NCBI RefSeq assembly: GCF_002933465.1
Contig: NZ_PSZE01000004.1
Span: 62,001 to 126,000, forward strand
Length of the DNA: 64,000 nucleotides
Direction: 5' to 3'
From: Nocardia nova
GTDB lineage: Bacteria > Actinomycetota > Actinomycetes > Mycobacteriales > Mycobacteriaceae
This document shows, piece after piece, positions 18,091 to 27,252 of this stretch (positions are counted from its first letter, which is position 1; every line of letters begins with the position of its first letter). The translations under genes were made by a program, and so were the position numbers. The notes under the pieces were generated by a model that ran no database searches, was not told where the DNA came from, and saw nothing but the letters and a program-made list of their open reading frames with translations.

Positions 18091-18223
18091 AGGGTCGCTC
18101 CTGAAGAAGATGGATCAGGCCTTGCGGCAGGCGGGAGGGGCTGGCTCGCGCCTTCGGTGTTCAGCGAATCGAACCGATGGGCATCGCGACGGATGCCGGG
18201 AACCGGGAAGAGGGGAGGCCGAG

Positions 18224-18316
18224 CTACCGGAGGCGATCCGGCAGACAACTGGCGCTGCAGACGCGCTTGAAGTCGACATGGCGGCGCGCCACGAGTCGTA
18301 CTCCAAGTCCGGTCAT
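18224..18316 (-). CDS. Leaderless leader peptide, candidate cysteine attenuator
   Basis: A 30-codon ORF 133 bases upstream of sir on the same strand. The ATG follows a CACAAT -10 hexamer by seven bases, so it would be translated from the first base of the mRNA. The peptide contains LVARRHVDFKRVCSASC (residues 8-24), matching the recurrent RRHxDLxR...SxxC pattern of actinobacterial 'putative leader peptides', with cysteines at 20 and 24 shortly before the stop. In mycobacteria comparable leaderless Cys-rich ORFs before the sulfur operon sense charged tRNA-Cys and attenuate the genes below. I infer the same role here. Confidence 0.75.
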   Translation of the reverse strand: MTGLGVRLVARRHVDFKRVCSASCLPDRLR

Positions 18317-18320
18317 GAGA

Positions 18321-18330
18321 GTTATTGTGC
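18321..18330 (-). promoter_or_regulatory. -10 region of the sulfate-reduction operon
   Basis: Read on the minus strand, CACAAT lies about seven bases before the leader ATG at 18316. The spacing puts the transcription start at or next to that ATG. No clear -35 is visible. Confidence 0.45.
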
Positions 18331-18484
18331 CATGTCAGATGGGTCTTTCCGACCGGTGGGTCATATTCTCCGCAAAAAAGGGGGAAATTCCCTGGACGGC
18401 CGTCCTAATTTGTGAGATGCGTCATAGATCAAGAGGATTCGCCGATCGCGACGCGGCCGGGTCCGTCCGACGGGGCACCGAGGG

Positions 18485-18860
18485 GTCGGCTCGGGCAGGA
18501 GGACGAGCTTTCCGGTCGCCTCGTCGTTCTCCATCCGGTGGTGGGCCGCGCCCACGTCGTCCAGTGCGAAGACGCGGTCGACATTCGGATGCGGAACGCC
18601 CGCTACGACGGCGTCGGCGAGGCGCTGCGACACCGCCGTGCTGCCCGCGCGCTCGTCGCTGTGGAAGGCGGTGATCCCGGTTCCGGGCCGGAGAATGGCC
18701 TGCCGGGTCCGTAGCTCCGATCGGTTCACCCCCGCCCCGCGCACCCGAACCGGGCTCCATCCCGCCCGGACCCGCGGATCGCAGTTCCCTGATCTCCAGC
18801 ACCTTCGGCGATCTCCAGCACCTTCGGCCCGCCCGCTCGCATACAGACCGCCGCACGCAT
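18485..18860 (-). pseudogene. Broken quinone oxidoreductase (zinc-type ADH family) gene
   Basis: Pieces of one NADPH:quinone reductase-like protein in several frames. The N terminus reads MRAAVCMRAGGPKVLEI; a tandem 19-bp duplication (18791-18809 and 18810-18828, unit GATCTCCAGCACCTTCGGC) then shifts the frame. Further on come RGAGVNRSELRTRQ (the usual GxNxxE catalytic start region) and, immediately after, the C-terminal end RVFALDDVGAAHHRMEND...GKLVLLPEP. The whole NAD(P)-binding middle (about 180-200 residues) is missing. It is divergent from the AraC gene, which may once have controlled it. Confidence 0.75.
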
Positions 18861-18929
18861 CGTCGTCTCCTTCATGCGTTCACTGTCGTCGGCGTCCGAG
18901 GCGGCGGACCATCGATAGAATGCCGATTC

Positions 18930-19739
18930 ATGCCCGTTCGTCGCCAACCTGCCGAGGCGGCTCCCACGTCGCGGCTGTGGCCGTCCGGGGGCGTTCACCA
19001 GTGGGCTTCGGGAGCGTCGAGTTCGGTCCACGCGCATGCGCGCGGGCATCTGGTGTACGCCGCCCGCGGTGTGCTCTCGGTGCACACCGAACGCGGGACG
19101 TCGATCGTGCCGGCCAACCGAATCGGCTGGACTCCAGCCGGATTCACGCACCAGCACCGCGCCCACGGGCGGACCGACATGCGGATCGTCTTTCTCCCGG
19201 CGGCACCGGCCCGGCTGCTACCGGACCGCCCCGCGGTGTTCAGGGCCACCGATCTGGCCCGCGAGGTATTCCTCAGTCTCACCGGGCCCCGCGACCACGA
19301 TCGCGGTGCGCGCGCCCGGCTGCATCGCGTGCTCGTCGACGAACTGCGGGAAGCGCACGAGCAGCCGCTGCAACTGCCGCAACCCCGCGACGACCGGTTG
19401 CAGGCCCTGGCGCGGATTCTGCACGACGACCCCGGCGACAACACCGCCCTGGCTGAACTCGGGCGCAGGGTCGGGGCCGGTGCGCGGACGCTGAGCCGGC
19501 TGTTTCACGACGAGCTCGGCGCGACCTTCTACGAATGGCGCACTCAACTGCGCATCTCGCACGCGCTCGTGCTGCTCGCCGACGGCCACGACGCGACGTA
19601 CGTCGCGCACGCCTGCGGGTGGGCGAATCCGAGCGGCTTCATCGCGGCGTTCGCCGACATCGTCGGCACCACTCCCGGAAAATACGCCCGCGCGCACCGA
19701 ACCCGCCGCGGGCGATCTGTGCCGGAAGCGATCGACTAG
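18930..19739 (+). CDS. AraC-family transcriptional regulator
   Basis: A 269-residue regulator: N-terminal cupin-like sensing domain (SSVHAHARGHLVYAARGVLSV at residues ~30-50 and following strands) and a C-terminal double helix-turn-helix (LAELGRRVGAGARTLSRLF near 168-186; ATYVAHACGWANPSGFIAAF near 222-241). The -10-like TAGAAT ends eight bases before the ATG, so the mRNA may be leaderless. Its likely former target, the divergent oxidoreductase, is a pseudogene, so the regulator may be an orphan. Confidence 0.88.
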   Translation: MPVRRQPAEAAPTSRLWPSGGVHQWASGASSSVHAHARGHLVYAARGVLSVHTERGTSIVPANRIGWTPAGFTHQHRAHGRTDMRIVFLPAAPARLLPDRPAVFRATDLAREVFLSLTGPRDHDRGARARLHRVLVDELREAHEQPLQLPQPRDDRLQALARILHDDPGDNTALAELGRRVGAGARTLSRLFHDELGATFYEWRTQLRISHALVLLADGHDATYVAHACGWANPSGFIAAFADIVGTTPGKYARAHRTRRGRSVPEAID

Positions 19740-19784
19740 CCGGTGTGCCGCCGGTCACTGCGCCGCACCGGGCACACTGGTGGG

Positions 19785-20987
19785 GTGACCGCATCCGCTC
19801 CCGAACACACCACCGCCGCGCCGGCGCTGCGCGATTTCGGCGGCGGGCCGTTCGGGATCTACGTGCACGTCCCGTTCTGCGCGACGCGCTGCGGCTACTG
19901 CGATTTCAACACCTATACGGCGGGCGAGTTGGGCTCCTCCGCCTCGCCGGAGTCGTGGCTCGAGGCCCTACGTGGGGAATTGGCCACCGCGGCAGCGGCT
20001 TTCGCGGAACTGCCGAGTGCGCAACCGCCGGTGTCGACGGTCTTCGTCGGCGGCGGCACCCCTTCCCTGCTGGGCGGCGACGGTCTGGCCGACGTCCTCG
20101 ACGCCATCCGCGCCGAGTTCCCCCTCGCCGCCGATGCGGAGGTGACCACGGAATCGAATCCGGAGTCCACCTCCCCGCGGTTCTTCGAGCGCATCCGAGC
20201 GGCCGGATACACCCGCGTCTCCCTCGGCATGCAATCGGCCGCGAGCCACGTCCTGCGCATCCTCGACCGCACCCACACTCCCGGGCGCGCCGTGGCCGCC
20301 GCCCGCGAGGCCCGGGCAGCCGGTTTCGACCACGTCAACCTCGACCTCATCTACGGCACGCCCGGCGAATCCGACGCCGACCTCGACACCAGCCTGGACG
20401 CGGTCCTTTCCGCCGGTGTCGACCACGTCTCCGCCTACTCCCTGATCGTCGAGGACGGCACCGCCATGGCCCGCAAGGTCCGCCGCGGCGAACTCCCCGC
20501 CCCCGACGAAGACACCCTCGCCGCCGGCTACGAACGCATCGATGCCCGCCTCACCGCCGCCGGATTCGGCTGGTACGAGGTATCCAACTGGGCCACAACG
20601 TCTCCCGCGCGCTGTCGGCACAACCTCGGCTACTGGGACGGCGGCGATTGGCTCGGCGCCGGCCCCGGCGCGCACAGCCACCTCGGCGGCGTGCGTTGGT
20701 GGAACGTGAAGCATCCGGGCCGCTACGCCGAGCGCGTCGCCGCCGGCGACGGACTGCCCGCCGCCGGCTGGGAGGCGCTGACCGACGCGGAGCAGTACAC
20801 CGAGCGGGTGATGCTCGGCGTACGCCTGCGCTCCGGACTCCCGCTCGAGGAATTGGATGCCGATGGGCGCGCGGCATGTGAGCGTGTGGTCGCCGACGGT
20901 TTGGCCGTTGTCGACCGTGACCGGTTGGTGTTGACCGACCGTGGGCGTCTGCTCGCCGATGGCGTGGTTCGCGATCTGCTGGGCTGA
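19785..20987 (+). CDS. hemW: Radical SAM heme chaperone HemW
   Basis: A 400-residue radical S-adenosylmethionine protein of the HemN-like/HemW group; HemW binds heme and delivers it to respiratory enzymes rather than oxidising coproporphyrinogen. The [4Fe-4S] motif CATRCGYCDF (Cys32, 36, 39) is the HemW form CxxxCxxC without the extra Cys of true HemN; GGGTPSLL follows near 95. The GTG start has a CACACT hexamer ending six bases before it (leaderless). Position next to hrcA matches mycobacteria. Confidence 0.9.
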   Translation: MTASAPEHTTAAPALRDFGGGPFGIYVHVPFCATRCGYCDFNTYTAGELGSSASPESWLEALRGELATAAAAFAELPSAQPPVSTVFVGGGTPSLLGGDGLADVLDAIRAEFPLAADAEVTTESNPESTSPRFFERIRAAGYTRVSLGMQSAASHVLRILDRTHTPGRAVAAAREARAAGFDHVNLDLIYGTPGESDADLDTSLDAVLSAGVDHVSAYSLIVEDGTAMARKVRRGELPAPDEDTLAAGYERIDARLTAAGFGWYEVSNWATTSPARCRHNLGYWDGGDWLGAGPGAHSHLGGVRWWNVKHPGRYAERVAAGDGLPAAGWEALTDAEQYTERVMLGVRLRSGLPLEELDADGRAACERVVADGLAVVDRDRLVLTDRGRLLADGVVRDLLG

Positions 20988-21258
20988 CCGGCGGTCGGCT
21001 CTCGGATCGGTCTGTTTCGCTGCTGGTCTCGCGCTCATCGAGCCCGGCAGTGCCGTCTCGCGTGATCGGAGCGTTCGGCAACGATGGCCGAATGGAGTTG
21101 GTACCCGGACGATTTCGCGGTCGTGGGGTATAGCGATGCCAACGATCGGATTCCGCGGTGACGGGCGCTACCTATCAGTCTATTTCGCCCCGAATTCGGC
21201 GCTGCGGCCCGGGCGCGGGCCCGGACAGCGTAGGGTTCGAGGCAACTTGAGGAGATCC
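20988..21258. other. Intergenic region, one tiny possible ORF
   Basis: A 271-base gap after hemW. The only notable frame is 21084-21161 (+), 25 codons starting MAEWSWYPDDF, whose composition looks protein-like, but there is no good ribosome-binding site and no family I recognise; it could be the stump of a lost gene. TAGGGT near 21231 could be the -10 for the next small gene. Confidence 0.35.
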
Positions 21259-21468
21259 ATGTCACAGGCACGCCACATCACACTTGTCCACGAGCAGAGC
21301 GAGTTCGCTGAAACGCGTGCCGCAGAGAAGGCCGAGGCCGCACGGCGCAGCGCGCTCGCCGCGCGGGCGGTGGCCAGTCATTCGACCGGAGTCGACGACT
21401 GCCAGTCGCTGCTGACGATGCTCGGATTGGATGCGGCGGCAGGCAAACTTGTCGCCGAATCCGACTGA
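21259..21468 (+). CDS. Conserved small protein, function unknown
   Basis: A 69-residue acidic/basic helical protein (SQARHITLVHEQSEFAETR then an Ala/Glu/Arg-rich helix with RAAEKAEAARRSA). GAGGAG eight bases before the ATG is a strong ribosome-binding site. It ends LLTMLGLDAAAGKLVAESD. It lies between hemW and hrcA on the same strand. The middle is probably one long alpha helix; no known domain is recognised. Confidence 0.6.
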   Translation: MSQARHITLVHEQSEFAETRAAEKAEAARRSALAARAVASHSTGVDDCQSLLTMLGLDAAAGKLVAESD

Positions 21469-21701
21469 GTTCACGCCTCGGGCGCACGACGGACGTCGTC
21501 GCCCGCGCCGCCCGGGGCTGACCTCCGTTCCGCTGCGCGACCGGGTGCCCGGCGCCGGTCCGGCGCCACTGTGCGACCTCACACGCGGGAACTCGTCCGC
21601 ACAGGAACTAAACTGGTAGCGGATCAACCGGGAATCCGCGTGGTAGATGCTGCCCGTGTGCGGCCACGTGGACTCCGAAGGCGAGCGAGGAGGTGGGGCC
21701 G

Positions 21702-22733
21702 ATGTCGAGCACCGAGAAGCGGCGGCTGGAGGTCCTGCGTGCGATCGTCGCGGACTACATCGCGACCAAGGAGCCGATCGGGTCGAAAACGCTGGTGGAC
21801 AAGCACAATCTGGGCGTCTCCAGCGCAACCGTGCGCAATGACATGGCGGTCCTCGAGGCCGAGGGGTACATCACCCAGCCACACACGAGCTCCGGTCGCA
21901 TCCCGACCGACAAGGGCTATCGCCAGTTCGTGGACAACATCGCCGAGGTCAAGCCGCTGTCCAATGCCGAGCGCCGCGCGATCATGGAATTCCTGGAAAG
22001 CGGAGTCGACCTCGACGACGTCCTGCGACGCGGGGTGCGGCTGCTGGCGCAGCTGACCCGGCAGGTCGCGATGGTGCAATATCCGACCGTCTCGGCGTCG
22101 ACCGTGCGCCACCTGGAGGTCGTGGCGCTCAATCCGGCCCGGTTGCTGCTGGTCGTGATCACCGATACCGGGCGGGTCGATCAGCGGCTCGTCGATCTGG
22201 GTGCGGTGATCGACGACGAGGATCTCGCCGCACTGCGCGGCATGCTCGGCAAGGCGATGGACGGTAAGCGTCTGTCGGCTGCCTCGAGCGCCGTCGCGGC
22301 GCTGCCGGAGAACGCCCCCGCCCGGCTGCGCGACGTCCTGGTCCGGGTGTCGACCGTGCTGGTCGAAACCCTGGTGGAACATCCGGAGGAGCGGCTGGTG
22401 CTGGGGGGCACGGCCAACCTGACCCGCAACGCCGGCGATTTCGGCTTCCCGGGTTCGCTGCGTGCCGTCCTCGAGGCGCTCGAGGAGCAGGTGGTGGTGT
22501 TGAAGCTGCTGGCCGCGGCGCAGCAGCCCGGCACGGTGACGGTGCAGATCGGTGAGGAGACTCGCGTCGAGCAGATGCGCGGCACCTCGGTGGTATCCAC
22601 CGGGTACGGTATGCCGGGTACCGTGCTGGGAGGTATGGGAGTGGTCGGCCCGACCCGGATGGACTACCCCGGCACGATCGCCTCGGTCGCCGCGGTCGCT
22701 CGTTATATCGGCGAGGTGCTCGCGGAACGATGA
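21702..22733 (+). CDS. hrcA: Heat-inducible transcription repressor HrcA
   Basis: A 343-residue repressor that binds CIRCE operators before groESL genes. N-terminal winged helix ([26 protein letters not shown] then [21 protein letters not shown], residues ~2-60, with the [14 protein letters not shown] signature near 66-79) followed by the GAF-like dimerisation domain. ATG at 21702 is preceded by GAGGAGG. No CIRCE sequence is seen upstream here, so hrcA is probably not autoregulated through it. First gene of hrcA-dnaJ2-rsmE as in M. tuberculosis. Confidence 0.95.
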   Translation: MSSTEKRRLEVLRAIVADYIATKEPIGSKTLVDKHNLGVSSATVRNDMAVLEAEGYITQPHTSSGRIPTDKGYRQFVDNIAEVKPLSNAERRAIMEFLESGVDLDDVLRRGVRLLAQLTRQVAMVQYPTVSASTVRHLEVVALNPARLLLVVITDTGRVDQRLVDLGAVIDDEDLAALRGMLGKAMDGKRLSAASSAVAALPENAPARLRDVLVRVSTVLVETLVEHPEERLVLGGTANLTRNAGDFGFPGSLRAVLEALEEQVVVLKLLAAAQQPGTVTVQIGEETRVEQMRGTSVVSTGYGMPGTVLGGMGVVGPTRMDYPGTIASVAAVARYIGEVLAER

Positions 22734-22864
22734 GCCCGCCCCGGTAACCGGGATCCGCGCCGGCCGGCAACCGAGTTCGCCGGTCGGCCACAGTGAACAT
22801 GGCAGCATCGGCTGTGAGCAGGGATGCTGGACGACACCCATTCGGAACAGGACTAGAGACTCAA

Positions 22865-24013
22865 GTGGCACGGGACTACTACGGAATCCTCGGCGTCGGG
22901 CGCAACGCGTCCGACCAGGAGATCAAACGCGCCTACCGCAAGCTGGCCCGGGAACTGCACCCCGACGTCAACCCGGATCCGGACGCGCAGGAGCGGTTCC
23001 GCGAGGTATCCACCGCCTACGAGGTTCTCACCGACTCCGAGAAGCGCCGCATCGTCGATATGGGCGGCGACCCGATGGAATCGGCGGGAGCGGGCGGCGG
23101 CTTCTCCGGCGCCGGTTTCGGTGGCCTGGGCGATGTGTTCGAGGCCTTCTTCGGCGGTATGAACGCCACCAGTTCACGCAAACCGCGCGGCCGGGTGCAG
23201 CCGGGCGCGGATTCGCTGCTGCGGACCCGGTTGTCACTGGCCGAATGCGCGGTCGGCGTCACCAAACACCTCACCGTCGACACCGCGGTGCTCTGTGATC
23301 TGTGCCAGGGCTCGGGCACCAACGGCAATTCCACGCCGGTGCGCTGTGAAACCTGTGGCGGCGCGGGTGAGGTGCAGACCGTGCAGCGGTCCTTCCTGGG
23401 ACAGGTGATGACGTCACGGCCGTGTCCGACCTGTCGCGGTACGGGCGAGACCATTCCCGATCCCTGCCGCAAGTGCGGTGGTGACGGCCGGGTGCGTGCC
23501 CGCCGCGAGATCGCCGCGCCGATTCCGGCGGGTGTCGCCAACGGCATGCGGGTGCGGCTGGCCGCGCAGGGTGAGATCGGCCCCGGCGGCGGACCGGCCG
23601 GTGATCTGTACGTCGAGATCGTGGAGCAGCCGCACGACACCTTCGTCCGGGACGGCGACGATCTGCATTGCACGATCCGGGTACCGATGGTCGATGCCGC
23701 GCTCGGCACCACGGTGGTCATCGACACGATCCTGGATGGCCCCACCGAACTGACCATTCCGCCGGGCACCCAGCCGGGCGAGGTGTCGGTGCTGCGGGCC
23801 CATGGCATGCCCAAGCTGCGTTCCAGTTCGCGCGGTGACCTGGTCGCGCACCTGGACATCGTGATTCCGACCAAACTGGACAACAAGCAGTTCGACCTGC
23901 TGCGCAAGTATCAAGCGCTGCGCAACGGCGAACACACCGAGGTGCTCTCGGCCCAGTCCGAACACAACAGCGGATTGTTCGCGCGGCTGCGGGCTTCCTT
24001 CAGCGGTCGCTGA
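22865..24013 (+). CDS. dnaJ: Chaperone DnaJ (DnaJ2)
   Basis: A 382-residue type I Hsp40 cochaperone that stimulates DnaK ATPase. J domain at residues 1-65 with HPD in ELHPDVN (33-35); Gly/Phe-rich linker; four zinc-binding CxxCxGxG repeats [24 protein letters not shown] and CRKCGGDG between about 140 and 215; two C-terminal substrate-binding barrels. GTG start; the upstream open frame is non-homologous. The pairing with hrcA identifies the second actinobacterial DnaJ. Confidence 0.95.
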   Translation: MARDYYGILGVGRNASDQEIKRAYRKLARELHPDVNPDPDAQERFREVSTAYEVLTDSEKRRIVDMGGDPMESAGAGGGFSGAGFGGLGDVFEAFFGGMNATSSRKPRGRVQPGADSLLRTRLSLAECAVGVTKHLTVDTAVLCDLCQGSGTNGNSTPVRCETCGGAGEVQTVQRSFLGQVMTSRPCPTCRGTGETIPDPCRKCGGDGRVRARREIAAPIPAGVANGMRVRLAAQGEIGPGGGPAGDLYVEIVEQPHDTFVRDGDDLHCTIRVPMVDAALGTTVVIDTILDGPTELTIPPGTQPGEVSVLRAHGMPKLRSSSRGDLVAHLDIVIPTKLDNKQFDLLRKYQALRNGEHTEVLSAQSEHNSGLFARLRASFSGR

Positions 24014-24020
24014 AAACGCC

Positions 24021-24761
24021 GTGGCCGCAACGGTTTTCTATCTCGACGAGATACCGCCGGTCGGCGCGGTCGCGGTGCTGGACGGTCCCGAGGGGCGGCA
24101 CGCCGCGACCGTGCGCCGCATCCGGGTCGGCGAGCCGGTCACCCTCTCCGACGGTGCGGGACTGCTCGCCGAATCCGAGGTCGTGGCGACCGGGCGCGAT
24201 CGCCTGGATCTGAAGGTGCTCGATCGCGTGGTCGCCCCGCCCGTGTCGCCGGCGGTGACGGTCGTGCAGGCACTGCCCAAATCGGATCGTTCCGAACTCG
24301 CGGTCGAATTGATGACCGAGGCGGGCGCCGACGCGATCGTGCCGTGGCAGGCCGCCCGGTGTGTCGCGAACTGGGAAGCCAAGGCGCGCAAGGGCGTCGA
24401 CAAGTGGCGTGCTGCGGCCCGGACGGCGGCCCGGCAGTCGCGGCGGGCCTACATCCCCGAGGTCGCCGATCTGCATCGCACCGCGGATGTGGCCGCATTG
24501 GTCCGGAAATCCGTCGCGGACAATGGCATAGCGATCGCCCTGCACGAATCCGCGACGGCGCGATTCGCCGAGCTGGCGTTCCCGCAGTCCGCGCCGATCG
24601 TGCTGATCGTGGGACCCGAAGGCGGTCTCGACGACTCGGAATTGGATGCGCTCACCGCGGCGGGGGCCACCGTCGCGCTCCTGGGGCCGACGGTCCTGCG
24701 CACCTCCACCGCCGCGGCGGTCGCGCTCGGTGCGCTGGGGGCATTGACTCCGCGCTGGTAG
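24021..24761 (+). CDS. rsmE: 16S rRNA m3U1498 methyltransferase RsmE
   Basis: A 246-residue SPOUT methyltransferase that modifies U1498 of 16S rRNA. N-terminal PUA-like domain (VFYLDEIPPVG, GPEGRHAATVRRIRVGE) and a C-terminal trefoil-knot domain with the SAM-binding loop IVGPEGGLDDSEL near 195-207 and LGPTVLRTSTAAAVAL near 222-237. The GTG follows the dnaJ stop by seven bases, so it is cotranscribed. Confidence 0.92.
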   Translation: MAATVFYLDEIPPVGAVAVLDGPEGRHAATVRRIRVGEPVTLSDGAGLLAESEVVATGRDRLDLKVLDRVVAPPVSPAVTVVQALPKSDRSELAVELMTEAGADAIVPWQAARCVANWEAKARKGVDKWRAAARTAARQSRRAYIPEVADLHRTADVAALVRKSVADNGIAIALHESATARFAELAFPQSAPIVLIVGPEGGLDDSELDALTAAGATVALLGPTVLRTSTAAAVALGALGALTPRW

Positions 24762-24908
24762 GTCCCGGATCCGGGCGACATCCGCGGTGCACCGTGCTCC
24801 GGCAGTGCGGCGCGGTCGTCAGGCGGGGCCGGCAGTACCGACCTCGGCTGGGCCGGCCGCAGGCCGGGACCGGGAACTCTCGCCACGCAACCGGAATCCG
24901 GTCTTCTG

Positions 24909-25817
24909 ATGGCGAGTGACGATTTGCACTGGTTTCTGACTCTCGCCGAACTCGAACGCGTGGGTGCGGCGGCCGATCGGTTGCATCTGGCCCAGCCCAC
25001 GCTGTCGCGCATGCTCGCTCGGCTGGAACACCGGCTCGGCACGCAGTTGTTCGATCGGCACGGTAAGCGGCTGACGCTCAACGAATCCGGGCGCATTTTC
25101 TACGAACACGCGCGCCGCGCCCAGGCCGAACTGGACGCCGCGGGCCGGGCGCTCGCGGAGCTGGCGAATCCGGCCAGCGGGTCGGTGCGGCTGGCATTCG
25201 TGCCTTCCTTCGGCGGGCGGGTCGTGCCGGAGCTGATCGCCGGCTTCCGGCGCGTGTCCGGGCGGATCACGTTCCGGCTCGACCAGGGCCCCGCCAATGT
25301 GGTGGCCGCCGAGGTGCTCGACGGTACGGCGGATCTCGGTCTGACCTCGCCCGAACCGGCGCTGCCCGGGCTGGGCTGGCGCACGCTGTTCCGGCAGCGC
25401 CTCGCCCTCGGAGTTCCGGTCGATCATCGGCTGGCGGGGCGGCGGCAGATCCGGCTGGCGGAGGCCGCCGAGGCCGAATTCATCGCCATGCCCATCGGGT
25501 ACGGGATGCGCAGAATTCTCGACGAGCTCTGTGCCGCAGCGGATTTCCGGCTGCGGATCGTGCTGGAGTCCAGTGATCTGGTGACCGTGTCGGGTCTGGT
25601 GGCGGCGGGACTCGGAGTGGCGCTGCTGCCGTTGGAGGAGCCCGCGGTGCGGGGGCCGCAGCCCGGGCCGGTGCTGGTTCCGCTCTCGGATCCGGGTGCC
25701 GCCCGCGCGGTCGGGCTGATCTGGTCGGCCGACGCGGTACCCGGCGACGCGGTGCGCACCTTTCGAGAGTTCGCCATCGAATGGTCGCGCGAATGGTCGC
25801 GCGGGAGCGGTCGGTGA
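24909..25817 (+). CDS. LysR-family transcriptional regulator
   Basis: A 302-residue LysR regulator: winged helix at residues 1-60 (FLTLAELERVGAAADRLHLAQPTLSRMLARLE) and a periplasmic-binding-like effector domain from about 90. LysR genes are usually divergent from their target, but the upstream gene rsmE runs in the same direction and no partner is obvious, so its target is unknown. Its presence between rsmE and phoH is an insertion relative to mycobacterial order. Confidence 0.88.
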   Translation: MASDDLHWFLTLAELERVGAAADRLHLAQPTLSRMLARLEHRLGTQLFDRHGKRLTLNESGRIFYEHARRAQAELDAAGRALAELANPASGSVRLAFVPSFGGRVVPELIAGFRRVSGRITFRLDQGPANVVAAEVLDGTADLGLTSPEPALPGLGWRTLFRQRLALGVPVDHRLAGRRQIRLAEAAEAEFIAMPIGYGMRRILDELCAAADFRLRIVLESSDLVTVSGLVAAGLGVALLPLEEPAVRGPQPGPVLVPLSDPGAARAVGLIWSADAVPGDAVRTFREFAIEWSREWSRGSGR

Positions 25818-25965
25818 ACGGACGGTGACGACTGCTCATCTTCCGGGTGAGCGGCCTCTGAGCTGGGGCTGGAGATCAAATAAGTGGGCGGTGTCGGTGC
25901 CGCGCGATAGACTTTGGAGAAAGGAGAGGATCCGTTCGAGACCGGAAAGCAGGCTATAGCCCCTT

Positions 25966-27090
25966 TTGCGAACATCAGGCGATATCGGCGACCCGACAAC
26001 TCCCACGACCGGCATCGGAGCCGGTGCCCCCGGCAATGGTAACGGTTCGGGTCCAGCGGCCCGGACGGTGCGGTCCAGCATCGAACTGGCCCCGGAGTCC
26101 GTGTTCGGATTCCTCGGTTCCGCCGATGCGAACCTGCGTGAACTGGAAGATCTCCTCGACGCCGACATCCACGTGCGCGGGAATTCGGTCACCCTCACCG
26201 GTAAGGCCGCCGACGTGGCGCTGGCCGAGCGGGTGGTCGAGCAGCTCGTGGCGTTGACCGCGCACAATCGCGTCGTCACTCCGGAAGCGGTCCGGCATAC
26301 CGTGTCCATGCTGACCGAGGGGTCCTCCGATTCTCCGGCCGAGGTGCTGAGCCTGGACATCATCGCGCGGCGCGGCAAGACCATCCGCCCGAAGACGCTG
26401 AACCAGAAGCGCTATGTCGACGCCATCGACGAGCACACGATCGTCTTCGGCATCGGTCCGGCCGGTACCGGTAAGACCTATCTGGCGGTCGCCAAGGCCG
26501 TGCAGGCGCTGCAGAGCAAGCAGGTGACCCGCATCATCCTCACCCGTCCGGCGGTGGAGGCCGGGGAGCGGCTGGGATTTTTGCCGGGCACGCTGAACGA
26601 GAAGATCGATCCGTATCTGCGTCCGCTCTACGATGCCCTGCACGACATGATGGACCCCGAGGCGATTCCGAAGCTGATGGCGTCCGGCGTGATCGAGGTC
26701 GCGCCGCTGGCGTATATGCGCGGACGCAGCCTCAACGATTCCTTCATCATCCTGGACGAGGCGCAGAACACCACGCCGGAACAGATGAAGATGTTCCTGA
26801 CCCGTCTCGGCTTCGGTTCGAAGATCGTCGTCACCGGCGACGTCACCCAGGTCGATCTGCCCGGCGGTACTCGATCCGGGCTGCGGGTGGTCAGCGACAT
26901 CCTCACCGATATCGACGACATCCATTTCGCGGAGCTCACCTCCAGCGACGTGGTGCGCCATCGGCTGGTCTCGGAGATCGTCGACGCCTACGACCGCTAC
27001 GAGTCCGACGCCCGGCCGCAGGTGGCGCGGCACTACCCGGGCGGCAACCGCGCTCAGCGCCGCGCGGCCGACAAGGCGGCTCGCCGCTGA
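25966..27090 (+). CDS. phoH: PhoH-like ATPase (PhoH1)
   Basis: A 374-residue cytoplasmic protein with an N-terminal KH-like region (residues 36-120) and a PhoH P-loop ATPase domain: Walker A GPAGTGKT (164-171), Walker B FIILDEAQN near 258-266, and VTGDVTQVDLP. It is linked to RNA metabolism and neighbours the rRNA nuclease ybeY, as is usual. An in-frame TAG at 25957-25959 limits the start, leaving TTG 25966 as the first start codon, without a Shine-Dalgarno; a GTG around codon 35 is an alternative. Its last codons and stop form the first unit of a 24-bp repeat array. Confidence 0.9.
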   Translation: MRTSGDIGDPTTPTTGIGAGAPGNGNGSGPAARTVRSSIELAPESVFGFLGSADANLRELEDLLDADIHVRGNSVTLTGKAADVALAERVVEQLVALTAHNRVVTPEAVRHTVSMLTEGSSDSPAEVLSLDIIARRGKTIRPKTLNQKRYVDAIDEHTIVFGIGPAGTGKTYLAVAKAVQALQSKQVTRIILTRPAVEAGERLGFLPGTLNEKIDPYLRPLYDALHDMMDPEAIPKLMASGVIEVAPLAYMRGRSLNDSFIILDEAQNTTPEQMKMFLTRLGFGSKIVVTGDVTQVDLPGGTRSGLRVVSDILTDIDDIHFAELTSSDVVRHRLVSEIVDAYDRYESDARPQVARHYPGGNRAQRRAADKAARR

Positions 27091-27213
27091 GTGGGTTGAG
27101 CGGCTCGCCGCTGAGTGAGTTGAGCGGCTCGCCGCTGAGTGGGTCGAGCGGCTCGCCGCTGAGTGAGTTGAGCGGCTCGCCGCTGATCCATCGGAGCGGC
27201 TCGCCGCTGGTGT
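27076..27213. repeat. Six-copy 24-bp palindromic tandem repeat
   Basis: The core AGCGGC-TC-GCCGCT, itself a short hairpin, followed by GAGTGRGTYG-type spacer, recurs with exact 24-base spacing: GCGGCTCGCCGCTG starts at 27076, 27100, 27124, 27148, 27172 and 27196. The first copy encodes the PhoH C terminus Ala-Ala-Arg-Arg and its TGA; the others fill most of the phoH-ybeY gap. The array ends about 40 bases before ybeY. Confidence 0.9.
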
Positions 27214-27252
27214 GGTGGTAAGGCCATGCGCGGCCCCCATTAGGCTGGCAGG

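Noticed and set aside
21469-21701. CIRCE operator before hrcA
   Set aside because: No TTAGCACTC-N9-GAGTGCTAA-like sequence is present in the region.
22759-22787. Imperfect GC hairpin between hrcA and dnaJ
   Set aside because: The arms mismatch and such GC dyads are frequent by chance here; termination inside the hrcA-dnaJ pair is unlikely.
27076-27213. Phased 24-bp repeats considered as a CRISPR array
   Set aside because: There are no unique spacers between repeats, the unit is contiguous, and no cas genes are present. It is a simple tandem repeat.
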